From: Lithospermum erythrorhizon
Lineage: Eukaryota; Streptophyta; Magnoliopsida; Boraginales; Boraginaceae
NCBI GenBank assembly: GCA_019722365.1
Contig: JADFUC010000335.1
Span: forward strand, 248,001 to 312,000
Length of the DNA: 64,000 nt
Direction of reading: 5' to 3'
Each line of letters begins with the position of its first letter. Positions within the stretch are counted from its first letter, which is position 1. Made by a program: the position numbers and the translations under genes. The notes under the pieces were generated by a model. It searched no databases. It was given only the letters and a program-made list of their open reading frames with translations, and was not told where the DNA came from. Shown here piece after piece: positions 23,561-35,477 of this stretch.

Positions 23561-26260
23561 TGTATTGAAAGGTCATTAAAATACAAAATTATTATTATAT
23601 ATTTCACAATTCAATATCACCTTAAGAATATAATTATGACTCAATTTAATATAGAACTACCATAATTTTAATTTATCATGTTGTAGAAAGATTTATATTC
23701 AACTATTTTATTTATATTATAAATTTCTCTATGATAATATCATAAGAAGTTTTACAACTCGAACCGATCAGGTGACAGAATATTAAAAGACCACATATTG
23801 TTAAAATGGTCTCGACCTAGATTGACATAACTACTTTTAAATTGAATATTCAACCCTAACACTTATTTTGAGTTGTAATCTTTCAAATACATATAGTTAA
23901 TTTTTTTGACATTTTCGTTTTGTAGTTACTTTTCAAATTATATGGAGTAGAATAGGTTATTATTGATATGATTTTACATATACTTATGAAAATAAAATTT
24001 TATTCCTTATGTATTATTGATATGTTATTATTATAATTTTGTATTCTATATTCTTTTTCAAAGAGGTCAATAATGGATCTTCACTTAAATTCTTGATATT
24101 TTAGTAAGAGAAGAAGTGTATTTTTACTAAATTATACTTCACTATTTTTTATTTAATGAGATTAATAAAAATAATTATTTGATAATTTTAAATAAATACT
24201 TATTAAACTAATTTAATAAAAATATTTATTGAATATTTATCCATCATGATCACAGAAAATATTTTTTCGATATTGAAGGATCAATCTTCTGGTTGGGCGC
24301 TGGCGGCGCAGCCACAACAATAATAGAATTTTGAAACCTAATTGACTATTTTTGTTTGGCCCTCGCTTCCTGTTATACGACTCCATTATAACCTCCATAC
24401 TTCTTAAATAATGAAAAAACTAGCTAAAAATAATTTTTCACGAAATAGATGGTGCCATTTTTATTGTTATATTTTTAATATTATTAATGCTTTTATATGA
24501 AAAATATGATTTTTAATTTAAAATTTGGATGACACCTGTTTGTATTTTGAAATCTGACAATTATTAAGTTTATATATATTATATAATATCTTTATGAAGT
24601 ATAGCTTTTAAGTATTAAATATTAAATTGACAATTATTTGAATATAGTATTTTTATTGAGATATGATATGTTTGGATGTTTATTAATATTCTTACTTCTA
24701 AAAAAGAATGAAAATCTATATAAAAAAACAAATGAATAATATATTATTATCATATATAATAATAAGCTTGCATTAATAATAATAAGTTGCATTAAAAGTG
24801 AAGAAAAATAAAAAATAAAAATAAAAAAGAAAAATGCATTAATGCGGTGAGGAGGGTGTATTTTTTATCCAATGAAAGTATCGTTGTTTAACGCAGGAGG
24901 TCGCTGACCAGAATGACTATTATTAACGCGAGCACAATAATTATTTTCTTACCTCGAATAAGATACGAAGAAAGAAGAAGATGTAGTGATTATACCGAAG
25001 AGAGTCCGATGATTAATATTAATTTAGTATTATCTGCTTATTTTTATGAAGAACATTTGATGATTAATATCTATTAAAATAGGACATATAGAAGAAAAAT
25101 TGTGTATTATTATTTATTTATATTTATGAAGAAAATTTAATGACACATCGCTAAATAAGACATATATGAAGAAAATTATGTTAAATATTAGTTTAATATG
25201 AATATTAGTATTCTTTTTTATAATATATCTCATCAGTCCATTTTTTGCCTAAATTTTGGGAGTAACGATAATTTCTACCATTATCGCTGGTATGAAAGAA
25301 CCAAAAACAATCATTATTTACACTTTTATATATGTTAGTGAATCCACATCATCTATAATTGTATTTAGAAATAAAAAGATTATTTTCCTTACTCTTCATG
25401 CTTTAGTGCTTTACATAGTAATTGCACATCATCTAAAGGTAATTTTAGATACACCTTTTAATTTATCATTCATTTCCACTAAATTAAATATGGTGTGCAA
25501 ATGTGTGATAGCACAAGAAATAACGACCCGGACCACTTCTTACCATTTGATGGTGTCCTTCGAGCTTAACGTACATTACAAATTGATACACAAAAACTTA
25601 ATACATGGATTTTTTAAATTCTGAACAGCTTTATGGGGTCCCGATTTGTTGAAAGAGTGCTATTATTTTGGAGAAATATAAGTTTTGAGGAAATTCTTGT
25701 TATGTTGGGACAGGAAAGAGTAATAGCACATGTATGCCTTCATATACTATTTCTTAAGTTGACTAGTCATCTTATTGATGGCCTAAAATTGGTTAAATTA
25801 CAACTATATCTTCGAAGTAGGTACCTTATAGGCTTAACTTTCCATGGAGTCTCAATCATGCATGCATAAGTTTCGATAATATTTCACGTGATGATACACT
25901 CATACAATATTGCCATTACCTTGGTCACATTTTGGGGTGTCCCCAAGCAGATGGTCTCAGATTTGTCACATTGTTTTTTAACTTCAGCCTTCTATTCTCA
26001 ACAATGAGGAAATCACTTAAAAAAGAAAAAGTATATTTTCATCTCCTCCTTGATTTTAAACTTTTACTTCGAACCTAGGAAATGTCATGATCAACCTTGT
26101 CAAACGCACAAAAATTTAACATATTTATACGTTAGCACACATGAATCTTGATCCTAAATCCGCCTATAAATGTATTAGTTAAACTCTATGAAATCATCGA
26201 CATGTTTATATATCTACATATCCTGATTTTGTCATCCTTTTGACATATAATTACTCATAG
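23561..26260. other. AT-rich intergenic DNA, nothing firm
   Basis: Very AT-rich. A short GC-rich patch at 24,290-24,315 (gggcgctggcggcgcagcc) stands out. Open frames at 25,256-25,624 and 25,633-25,869 have no recognisable domain; they may belong to the 5' part of the CACTA element that follows, but I see no evidence for that. The left CACTA terminus was not found here. Confidence 0.5.
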
Positions 26261-26629
26261 GCACAATAACAATGCGAGTTTTATATACAACTTGTGGCAA
26301 ATTTGTATTCTGATCATTTTTTACCAGTTTCCAAGTTCTAGCTAGTGTGTTTATTTGATGCTTGTTGCGAATTTTTTTTGTTTATTATTTGAGTAATTGG
26401 AAGTTAATTTTGTTGTTTTTCGGGTTTATTTGATCTTTTTGTTCATTTGGTGAGTTATCTGTTTAATTGGAAGTTTGTTGGTTTATGATTATCCAATCTT
26501 AGTAAATTGCATAGTTTCAAGTACTAGTATGTATATGATTTATGTTTCGGAATTGTTGGCTATTTTTGTTGGTATATGTTGTTTAATTTGTTTGTGTAAT
26601 TGATGATTCATATTTTGTAGTAAGTAATT

Positions 26630-29500
26630 ATGGATCGAAATTGGATGGTTTCTGATCATTTGTCACAAGAATATAAAAATGGTGTGAAGGAATTTATTGA
26701 GTTTGCTCTAATAAATGTCGAGGATAGAAAGTTCATTCCATGTCCTTGTTGGAAGTGTTTAAATTTGAGCCGTGATGAGGATGAATTAAGAAAGCATTTG
26801 ATACGTAATTAAGATGTATACAAACTACACTGTTTAATAATATCACATGGTGATGAAAGGATTCTAGGTCCACCAATTCTAAGTTTGATAAGAGGGCCCC
26901 GATGCAGAGCGCGAACGTAGGCGGATAATTTAGAAGAAATACCAAGGGTATTGGGGAGGAAGATTTCGATTGACCATCCCGAATTATCGGAGAGTGTTAA
27001 AAGACATGTAAAACCTTTGCGGATGGATGTGTTTACCAAATTAGACGCAAGCTTATTACCTTGTACAATTTAAAAGCCAAACATGGACGGGATTCCATCA
27101 TCTTTCTCACGTGCATGTCGGGAAATAAGGTTAAAGAATTGTTTGCCTCATGATAATATATTGCCTGTAAGAACTTATGACGCAAAACAAGTGCTCGCTC
27201 AATTGGTTTGAAACACGAGAGGATACACATGCATGCGCGAACGACAAGATATTATTTCTAAAGGAATATGTGTCATTGAAATAATGTCCCAAGCGTAATG
27301 CTCCCCCATTATAAGAAAGAGAATTTACCCCGCCAAAAGCGATGTATTATTTCACTTATACCTAGACTCAGGCGTATGTATCGGAGTGTAGATTATGCGA
27401 AGAAATTAACATGGCATTTCTCGGCGAGTGGTCAAAGATGGAGTTTGGGGCATCCTCGCGATTAACGCCGAAGACTTTTGATGCTAAGTATCTAGAGTTT
27501 GCATCGGAACCCAAAAACTTACGGTTTGTATTGTCATCAGATGGAATGAATCCTCATGAAATTTAGAGTACTTCTCATAGTACATGGCCGGTAGTTTTGG
27601 CAATGTATAATTTACCGCCTTTGCTTACGCATTTAAACGCAAATATTTGATGTCATTTACACCGAGAGTATGGACCCAAATCCTGAAAAACGATATTGGA
27701 TGTATATTTGGCACCTTTAATTGAAGATTTGAAGTTGTGGGAGAAGGGTGTAGATGTATATGATGGGTTAAGAAAAGATAACTTCAATTTGAGGGTTATG
27801 TTGTTTGGAACAGTGAATGACTTTCTTGCTTATGGAAATTTATCTGGATATAGTGTAAAAGGACAATATGCATGCCCCAAGTGTGAAGATCAAACTGACT
27901 TTGTTCGATTAGAACATAGTAAAATGGGGCATCGTAGGTTTTTACCGAAGGAACATGGATATAGGAAAGCAACTTCAATGTTTGACGGAAAATGTGAAAA
28001 TCGTGGACCTCCTCCTATTTTAACGGGCCAAGAGGTATTTGATAAAGTGAAGAACTTGCAAATTCCATTGGGAAGGAAATTCTAAGTCGGCACCATCTAG
28101 GGTTTTAAGCAGTTACCACTTTCCTGAGTCACTTATCGAAGTATTTAGTCAAGTCAGACATTTCATAGACCTTATGCATCAAGAGAAAAATGTCACCGAA
28201 AGTTTTGTATCTACATTATTAGGTACAAAGGGTAAAACAAAAGATACATAGAATTCGAGGAAGTGACTTCGATACACTGGGAATAAGAGAAGAATTGGTG
28301 ACCCGTAAAAGACGGGATGCAAAACATATTGCGCCTACCAAGGAAATTTTAGTAAGAAGGAGAAAAAAAATTTTGTCGACTCGAAATCGCTATGTTCCTC
28401 GAGGGTTAATTCATCAAACACGAAAGTCTAGTTTCGTTAAAAAATTCAAAGATGAAGGTGTCAAGTCACACATTGTCATATCTTCACGGGAGTAACCCGA
28501 TTCCAAATGACAATACTGCTTATTCCTACCTAAGGAGGTACTTGTAACAATTACAAAGTTACGTTTATTCTTCAAGACTTCCAGAAGCAGCCGCGATTGA
28601 TCATGATAACATCACCTTTACAAGTCGAAATTGTCGGTGATCCTTTTGGGTACCGGAAACGTATTTTTCACCCATCTTTCTTGATATTATTACGGTGCAC
28701 TTGACGTATCATTTAGTCGGTAAGATAGAAGAGCGGCCACCCACTCGAGCGGATGCGTACCCTTTTGAAAGGTTAATGAAAAGTTTTGAAGAGATATGTC
28801 AAAAAACATAAGTCTAATTTGTGGTCAGGACGCCGGTAGGTACTTAATGGAAGAAGTTGTGGAATTTTGCACTGAGTATATGACAAATTTAGAGAACATA
28901 GGTCTTCTGGTACCTCGTTATGCTAGTAACGAGGTAAGTGAAGGATTATGTGGGAAGCAATTGATAGTTGTAGATGGACTGAAATTGGAACAATCGCACT
29001 TATACATCCTAAACAACACAGATGAGGTTAGATCATAAATTGAAGTACATAAAGTACTAGTCAAGAACACAATCCGTGCAAGGGAAATGGGATGGCTTCA
29101 TGTATGGAGCACACCCATTTTCGCTTTCTTGGTTTGAAAATCATGGCAAAACAAGCAAATGTAAGTGCTAACTCGTCTCGATACAATCAAATGGTCATCG
29201 CGGGGTCCGCATGTTTTTTCGTGATAGTTCCTATACCGCCACCGGGCACGTTTCTACACCAAAGAACAAGATGGAAAGTTTCAAATGTCATCCGTCGCCT
29301 CCAAGTATTCGAGGAAAGCTCAAAGATATCTCGAGGTGACGTCGACCATCATACGTGCTTTGATTTTTTGTAGTTTCATGCTTCGTACAATGGCGATGCA
29401 TTTCAAGTTCAAATGCCTCGAAGTTGTTCCGGGCGAAGCATGCTGACCACGCTTTCTATCAATAACGTGAAAAGAGGCGGTCACATGTAATTGGTTAAGT
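26630..29500 (+). pseudogene. CACTA (En/Spm) TNP2-type transposase, decayed
   Basis: An ATG at 26,630, just after an intron-like stretch ending ttttgtag, begins MDRNWM and runs into the transposase-associated N-terminal domain with the CPCWKC zinc motif (26,630-26,812). The catalytic Transposase_21 region follows at about 27,040-28,085 and is best preserved at 27,696-28,085 (DVYLAPLIEDL, NDFLAYGNLSGYSVKG, then YACPKCE). A DUF4218 region lies at about 28,550-28,880 (surviving HLTYHLVG-like and YPFERLMKSF sequence), and a DUF4216 region at about 28,960-29,400 (LEQSHLYILNNTDEV). All are on the plus strand and in the order seen in TNP2 genes. Several frameshifts and stops separate the pieces, so no functional protein is expected. 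Confidence 0.9.
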
Positions 29501-29519
29501 GCTACCACTATATGCATTT

Positions 29520-30809
29520 ACATAAGGTAATGATAACAATAGCCTACCACTAAATGTTTCAAAGAGTTTTTAACAATATATAGTTATTAATTTATTTTCT
29601 ATCAAGGTACCGTGTGATGCATTGGGTTGCTGAGGGCAACAAAACCGGTGGATGTCGAGTGCTCTCATTTATCTCTCTCCACATGTAATATCTTTCTCGC
29701 GATACTCATGTAATACGTGGTTAGTCTACTATAATTTATTTTAAATTAACTAGTAGTAATTTCATAATATCATATATAGCTATTTTGGCTAATAAGTAAT
29801 GTCATTCAAATAATATAAGGATCATTGGTGTCGACACATCAATAACAAGCATCGACATATACTATATATGGATCCGCTACAAGTACATTACTCCTCCGAC
29901 GTACATGGTGCAAAAATCAACGTGTGATTATATATATATATATATTATCTTATTTTTTATTATTTCTCATTATGTATTTGTTTATTGCGCATTATGAATG
30001 CATATCGAGGCACCAAAAAGCAAAGAATTATAAATAGAAAGATCTTGACCTCGTAATCATCAAGTTGGGCCAGGTAATGCTTTTACATTTCTTAAGAACA
30101 ATACTGATACAAGTACATTCAAAGTTGTAACTTTGGTTTTGAATGATTGTATCGAAAAGTCCCGAAGTAGGCGAGAGCGCAGATATCATAATCTTTGTCC
30201 GCTTGTTTATCGAGATCAGAACCGACAAGACGAGTCTTTTCTTTAACTCCAGTTCTTAATACTGATTGATATTGGGATCGGCATACATCAATTCATATCA
30301 AAGATACGTATAACTTTTTCTTTCTCTCAAGATCCCCTAAGCACGTTTGCTCCATTTCATGATGATAGAATTACCGAGTCTAGAAGGTTACATGGCTTAC
30401 GCACAATAATGGGGATATCTCAAGAACATTCTAGATAGACGAGGAAAGCTTCATTGATATATATACATTTCGATATACATTTAACTTCGATACATTGATA
30501 TATATTTGTATAAACACCTGTGATATCGATATACATGATCTTATCGCTTATCACATGCTGAATAAAATCGCCAAGAATTACGATTTATAAAACGTAAGCT
30601 AATTTATTTTTTATATTACCTCTTTGTCACTTTTTGTGTTTGTTTATGTTAAATGTCTATATAATAAAGAAAATAAAAGTACAAATTATTAAATTGTATG
30701 ACGCTCAAAGGTTATTGCTCTGCGCTTTGCTCAATTAAGCGCCTATTATAACGACAAGCTTTTTTGGCGCTTTTCATACTAGCTTCTTTAATGCTTTTTC
30801 AGAGTAGTG
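29520..30809 (+). mobile_element. 3' part and terminus of the CACTA element
   Basis: DNA between the transposase relic and the element end has no coding features apart from a (TA)n run at about 29,930-29,945. It ends tgctttttcagagtagtg at 30,792-30,809, which read inward is CACTACTCTGAAAAAGCA, a textbook CACTA terminus. Just inside, ggcgctttt and agcgcctattat resemble subterminal repeats. The matching left terminus upstream of 26.6 kb was not found, so the element is probably truncated on that side. Confidence 0.7.
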
Positions 30810-30974
30810 TAGTAATCATCATCCATAGCGACAAAAGGATAAAAACAATTAAACAACGACTGAAACCTTGGAAAGCAGGACAGGGCTAGACTAGCGATTA
30901 CAATCAAAGTCCAGAAAAGAAAGCGCTCGAGAATATTAATTGCACAAACATCCCAAAAAGGATAAGTTTGACCT

Positions 30975-31555
30975 CGGTGTTTATTAAGCTACAAAATCAA
31001 CTTATAAGCTGGATTTTTCACATTTTTGAAGTGTTTGCAAAAACATTTAACAACCAACTTATAAGTTGTTTGGTAACTTATAAGTTGTTTTTTAAAAAAA
31101 GTTACAAATCCCAATTTATTTTTACCAATTTATTTTATACTAACTTATTTACATGTTGAACAAGCAAATAACTTTAAATGCCCATGTTTACTAATAAGTT
31201 CCAACTTATTTTTACCAACTTATTTTACACCAATACGAGAGAAAATATATGATTTCTATTATTATTGATATGATCAATGTTATTTTTTATTATTTCCAAA
31301 TATTAAATTACTAATTTATTTTATCATTTCTACAACTTATAAACGTTGGACAGCCCTTATAAAGCTCATTTTACCATTTACAACTTATAAGTTACTTATC
31401 CAAACACGTAAAAAATCTCATTATAAATTATGCTACTCCAAACAAATCAAAAACAACTTTGACAACTTATAAAGTAATATTTATAAAGTTTTGTCTTAAA
31501 CTTATGCTTACCTACTTATGTTTCTCAAAAAAATAAGCTTAGCCAAACACCCTCC
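30975..31555. mobile_element. MITE-like element with internal palindromes
   Basis: About 580 bp. The left end reads ggtgtttattaagct (from 30,976). The right end reads aagcttagccaaacacc, whose reverse complement begins ggtgtttggctaagctt. Inside, the palindrome aacttataagtt or close variants occurs many times (for example near 31,060, 31,075 and 31,385), and cttataa motifs are scattered throughout. CTC lies on both outer sides, either a 3 bp target duplication or part of the terminus. There is no coding capacity. The superfamily is uncertain. Confidence 0.6.
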
Positions 31556-31726
31556 TTATCTTGTCTTGCTCGACTTACAAATATATGAATCAAATAACTC
31601 CACAAATCAAAATGAGCACAAAATCCCTTATAAAATTTTGGTTATGGTATATATAGGCATAATTTAATCAAAACAATAACTTGTTGGATTATTTTTCAAT
31701 ATATAAATAATATCCTTAAAAATAGT

Positions 31727-31782
31727 GTGGAGGGTTTAGTATACAGTACATTGAGTGGAGGGTTTAGTATACAGTACATTGA
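31727..31782. repeat. 28 bp perfect tandem duplication
   Basis: The unit beginning gtggagggtttagtatacag occurs twice without differences. Confidence 0.95.
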
Positions 31783-34700
31783 CTTAATTGATCATATATA
31801 AATTAAAAATTTATAAACAATTTAAACATACATGTATGTACATTATCTAACAATAAATGTACCCACTTAACATAAAGTGATACTTGTAACATGCATTTTC
31901 AACAAATGTAATATGATTAATATATATGAGTCAATGATGTTTAATTATTACACATGATAGACTAGTACACTCCTTATCATTTTACATAAAATTGACACCA
32001 CACCCAATCAATCCTTGAAATGCATATGTGAACCAAATAAAAATATGATCAAAGGTAACAATTAATGATGTTGTGTGTTGCATGTTTCCACTTTTTCACT
32101 TGTTGTGGACTCAAATTCAAGAGAATATCGATCCCTTTAATAGTAGCAAACAACTACCAAAAGTTGACATTGGACATTAGGATTTGGACAGATACTTAGT
32201 CGACCGTAAAACACTCGCCTTACTTGCACATAATTAATCACATGCACCAGCAACGCCGAAGAATTTTTTTAGACATAATGATTCTCGTACTGTGACTTTT
32301 AACGTTTGAGGGTGACTTTTATTTTATTGACTATCTAGTAACTCAATTCTACATTGACTGATTGACACATATTGCTAAATGCTAATTCAAGAAGTAAAGG
32401 CGGTAAATTCGGGTCCCTTTGCTCAAGTTTTCAAACCTACAAATTTCAATCTTTCTTCATTCTATGTCTAGGGCCTTTCTACCAATAAGATCAAGCCTCC
32501 AACATACTTGAAAATATTGGACCATAATAGTGAATTACATCTCCTTATATCACATTTGCTCAAATTCTATATCACATCTTCGTAATTCTTTTAGTTTAAT
32601 TTAATTGATGTTTTTTTTATAAACAAGACAAACGATTTACCTTAAATTAGTTTTTCTATCCATACTTCTAGTCGCTTGTTATTATTATATGACAACAAAC
32701 TTTTTAACACCGCACCTGACTATTTTAAAGTTTGAAACCCACCAAGTAGCTTCCTACCATGCATGCCCTTAAAGCTATTAATGCAGGACGTAGGAGCAGA
32801 ATTGCGGGACGCGGCTCAATCGGCCGTGATTGTTTTCCTTTAAACCACTTTAAATACGAGATTCTGCTATTTGCGTAACTCGAACCCGCTAATCGCATTT
32901 AAGAATAGAGGCACTCTGGCATTTCAAGACCAAGCTTCTTACCGCTGAAATTTACGCTTAAATCGTGACTATTTTTATTAAGCTTAGTGCCTAGGAAGTG
33001 GATGGCTAACATATGGCCCTTTTTGTTGACAAACAGACCTTTATCGAAGCCCAACTCAGGCTTTTCAACTCGGTTTTTAACGAGACACGAGCCGGCCAAC
33101 TCTGTTCGTTCTAGGACCCAATATTACCCAAGGGGCCAAGTACACAGATTTGGTGTTCTACAATCTACATAATTGGATTTGGCTGACATGTACATAAATA
33201 TCGTGAGCCCATAAATTTTAAGAAAATTTAAATTTATTCATTATTAATTAAAAAGTATAATTAAGGGAAAAAAAGAGGTGTCAAATATTATAAGAGAAAT
33301 GTTTTGGGTCATTAAAAATGTTCAAATATTGACATGACCAAATTACCCCTCGTTTTGACGATAAGAGATCAAAGCGAGACTGGCCTAGCATCATGGCTGA
33401 TCAAAAAGAGATTAACGCGGAAGGATCGACAAGCGCTTTTTTTTAAACATTAGTGATGTTCAATGCCATTAACCCTATTAATAATTTGTCCTGCATTGGT
33501 TCCTCTAACAATTTAGTCAAAGTAGGAACCTAATAGAGAAAATTACCGAAATGGTCCTCAATAATCCAGACCAAAACAGACTAATACCACAATGTTATCG
33601 CAGTTATTTTAGTTCATAGCAGGAATAAAGCTTGGAGTCTCAAACTAACGCTTCCGTTAAATCTAAACATCTTCGGTGATTAACCGCACGTTACAGATCA
33701 AAGCCGCAACTTTTGCGCCACATACTGGGGACCAAAGTGCAACTTTAAAGTGGTAATATCTAAACATTCGAGATTAATCCTGGTGACGCACAGTGACCAA
33801 AGCTGCTAACTTGCTTGCATTATATACGGAAATGCTTGGGGATCAAACGGTAAACTTTGGCGCTTACGCCTAAACTACAAAGGACACTATCACACCAAAG
33901 ACAACTTTGATGTCATTATCGATTTAATCATTTCTAATTATTCCCACCCTAATACAAGATTTCTAAATTAGAAAAATCGTTCTATCATTTGGGGATGGAA
34001 GAAGTATTTTATTGCATTTTATTGTTTACTAAAATATCATTTTAGGTATTGTATTATTTCACCATATCTACTTCACTACTTGTTCCTAGGTATTGGATTA
34101 TGATGTATATGAAAAATATCATTTTAATTTGTCTCCGCCACCATTAAGGACGATCATAAGTACCAACATTATTGACAGGGCTTAACTCCATATCTTTTCC
34201 GTATAGAACTATCATGTCAATACTTATTTGTTAAATAGCATTATCATATTTTGAACAATTTTGTTTGTCAAATTGTTGGCCAAATAATATAATTATATAA
34301 ATATCGCCAAACGTCAATGTTGCCTAATTTTCAAGTTCTGAAAGTTGAAAACTATGTTTATTAGCCACATACGAAAAGCACATCATCAATGGTTAATATA
34401 TATGTACGGAGTCTGGCAGAATGTAGGTTCAAGTGTTAGATTACCATACTATTTTTTGCAGTCATGACTTAAGAAACGTTCCATGATTAATAAAAGCGCT
34501 AAAGTGATGACACTAATAATTGATTCATTAATGCAAGGGGACATAGGATGTTATCATAAATTTATTACTACTCCTACTTGTTTATAACATCTTGTTTAAT
34601 TTGCATTTTGCCCCCACTATCTTTTACTTGAAGATCTAATTGATATTTTTCAACATTTTCTCGACGAATCTACTCCTTGAGAATTTATCCCTTATCGAAA

Positions 34701-35218
34701 TGACATTCATATAATAGTATAAGGAATTGCCCACAATCGTATCGATAGATCTGATATAATCCTACCAAACTTTTCAGAAGTCTTATTGTCCTGGCTGCAG
34801 CTTTTTACATGGCCCTCGAACTATCGTCAAGCTTCTAAGCGATTCTAGCCCTATACTATCGGTTTATACAAACGACTATTTTACTCCCCAACACTAACCA
34901 AAGATAAAGGACACATTTTTTATATAATCTAATGTTATAACGTATAAAATATGAGTTATTTTTATTAAATTTTAAAAAATATTAACTAATAATAATAAAT
35001 AATAAAAGACAAAATATCTTTTTCCCCAATTTATCCCCTATCCCACCCCCAAACCCCAACCCCAAAAGACCAAAAGAATAACTTTGTTTCCTATATGGAA
35101 ATGGAACATAATAACAAACCCTGGACTTTTTGCAGCTGCCTCTGTTGATGATGATTATCAAGCCTTCTCTGTTGCCTCCACCAAGAAATGCACCAAAGCC
35201 TCCAAATCTCACCAAATT
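31783..35218. other. Intergenic DNA with faint retroelement debris
   Basis: No gene was supported. GC-richer patches at 32,780-33,180, 33,490-33,910 and 34,605-34,900 have the feel of aged LTR or similar repeat DNA. The second holds repeated phrases such as ggaccaaagtgcaac and gtgaccaaagctgc, and the third has ccctcgaactatcg and agccctatactatcgg. Open frames at 32,899-33,172 (both strands) and 34,982-35,215 are low-complexity or featureless and are not called as genes. Confidence 0.45.
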
Positions 35219-35477
35219 GAAAATGAGGTATTTTACTTATATTTATGTTTATACATATAAAGTTCATTTTTCTATTTGTTGGGTAATTGAAATATGTTCA
35301 AAATAAGGTATTACTTTACTCATATTTATATTTATACATATAAAGTTCAGTTTTTTATTTGTTGTGTAATTGAATTGTGTTCAGAATAAGGTATTTGAAT
35401 ACTTATATTTATACTTATATTACACTCATACAATATAAAGTTCTGCTTTTTATTTTTTGGGTAATTGAAATATGTTC
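35219..35477. repeat. Tandem repeat, unit 79-96 bp, three copies
   Basis: Copies at about 35,219-35,297, 35,298-35,381 and 35,382-35,477 share aaaataaggtatt (or close), tatttatactt or tatttatattt, atataaagttc, and gtaattgaaatatgttc. A partial fourth start (aaaataaggtattatg) follows. Next to it, at about 35,525-35,600, aatttcttatgcaatt is itself duplicated. Confidence 0.8.

Noticed and set aside
25256..25869. Two consecutive plus-strand open frames upstream of the CACTA transposase
   Set aside because: I considered them as exons of a CACTA accessory protein, but no family similarity or matching splice sites were seen.
32899..33172. Overlapping open frames on both strands
   Set aside because: Composition and codon pattern look random; no recognisable protein on either strand.
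34982..35215. Minus-strand glycine-rich open frame
   Set aside because: Low-complexity translation of a C-rich patch; no conserved features.
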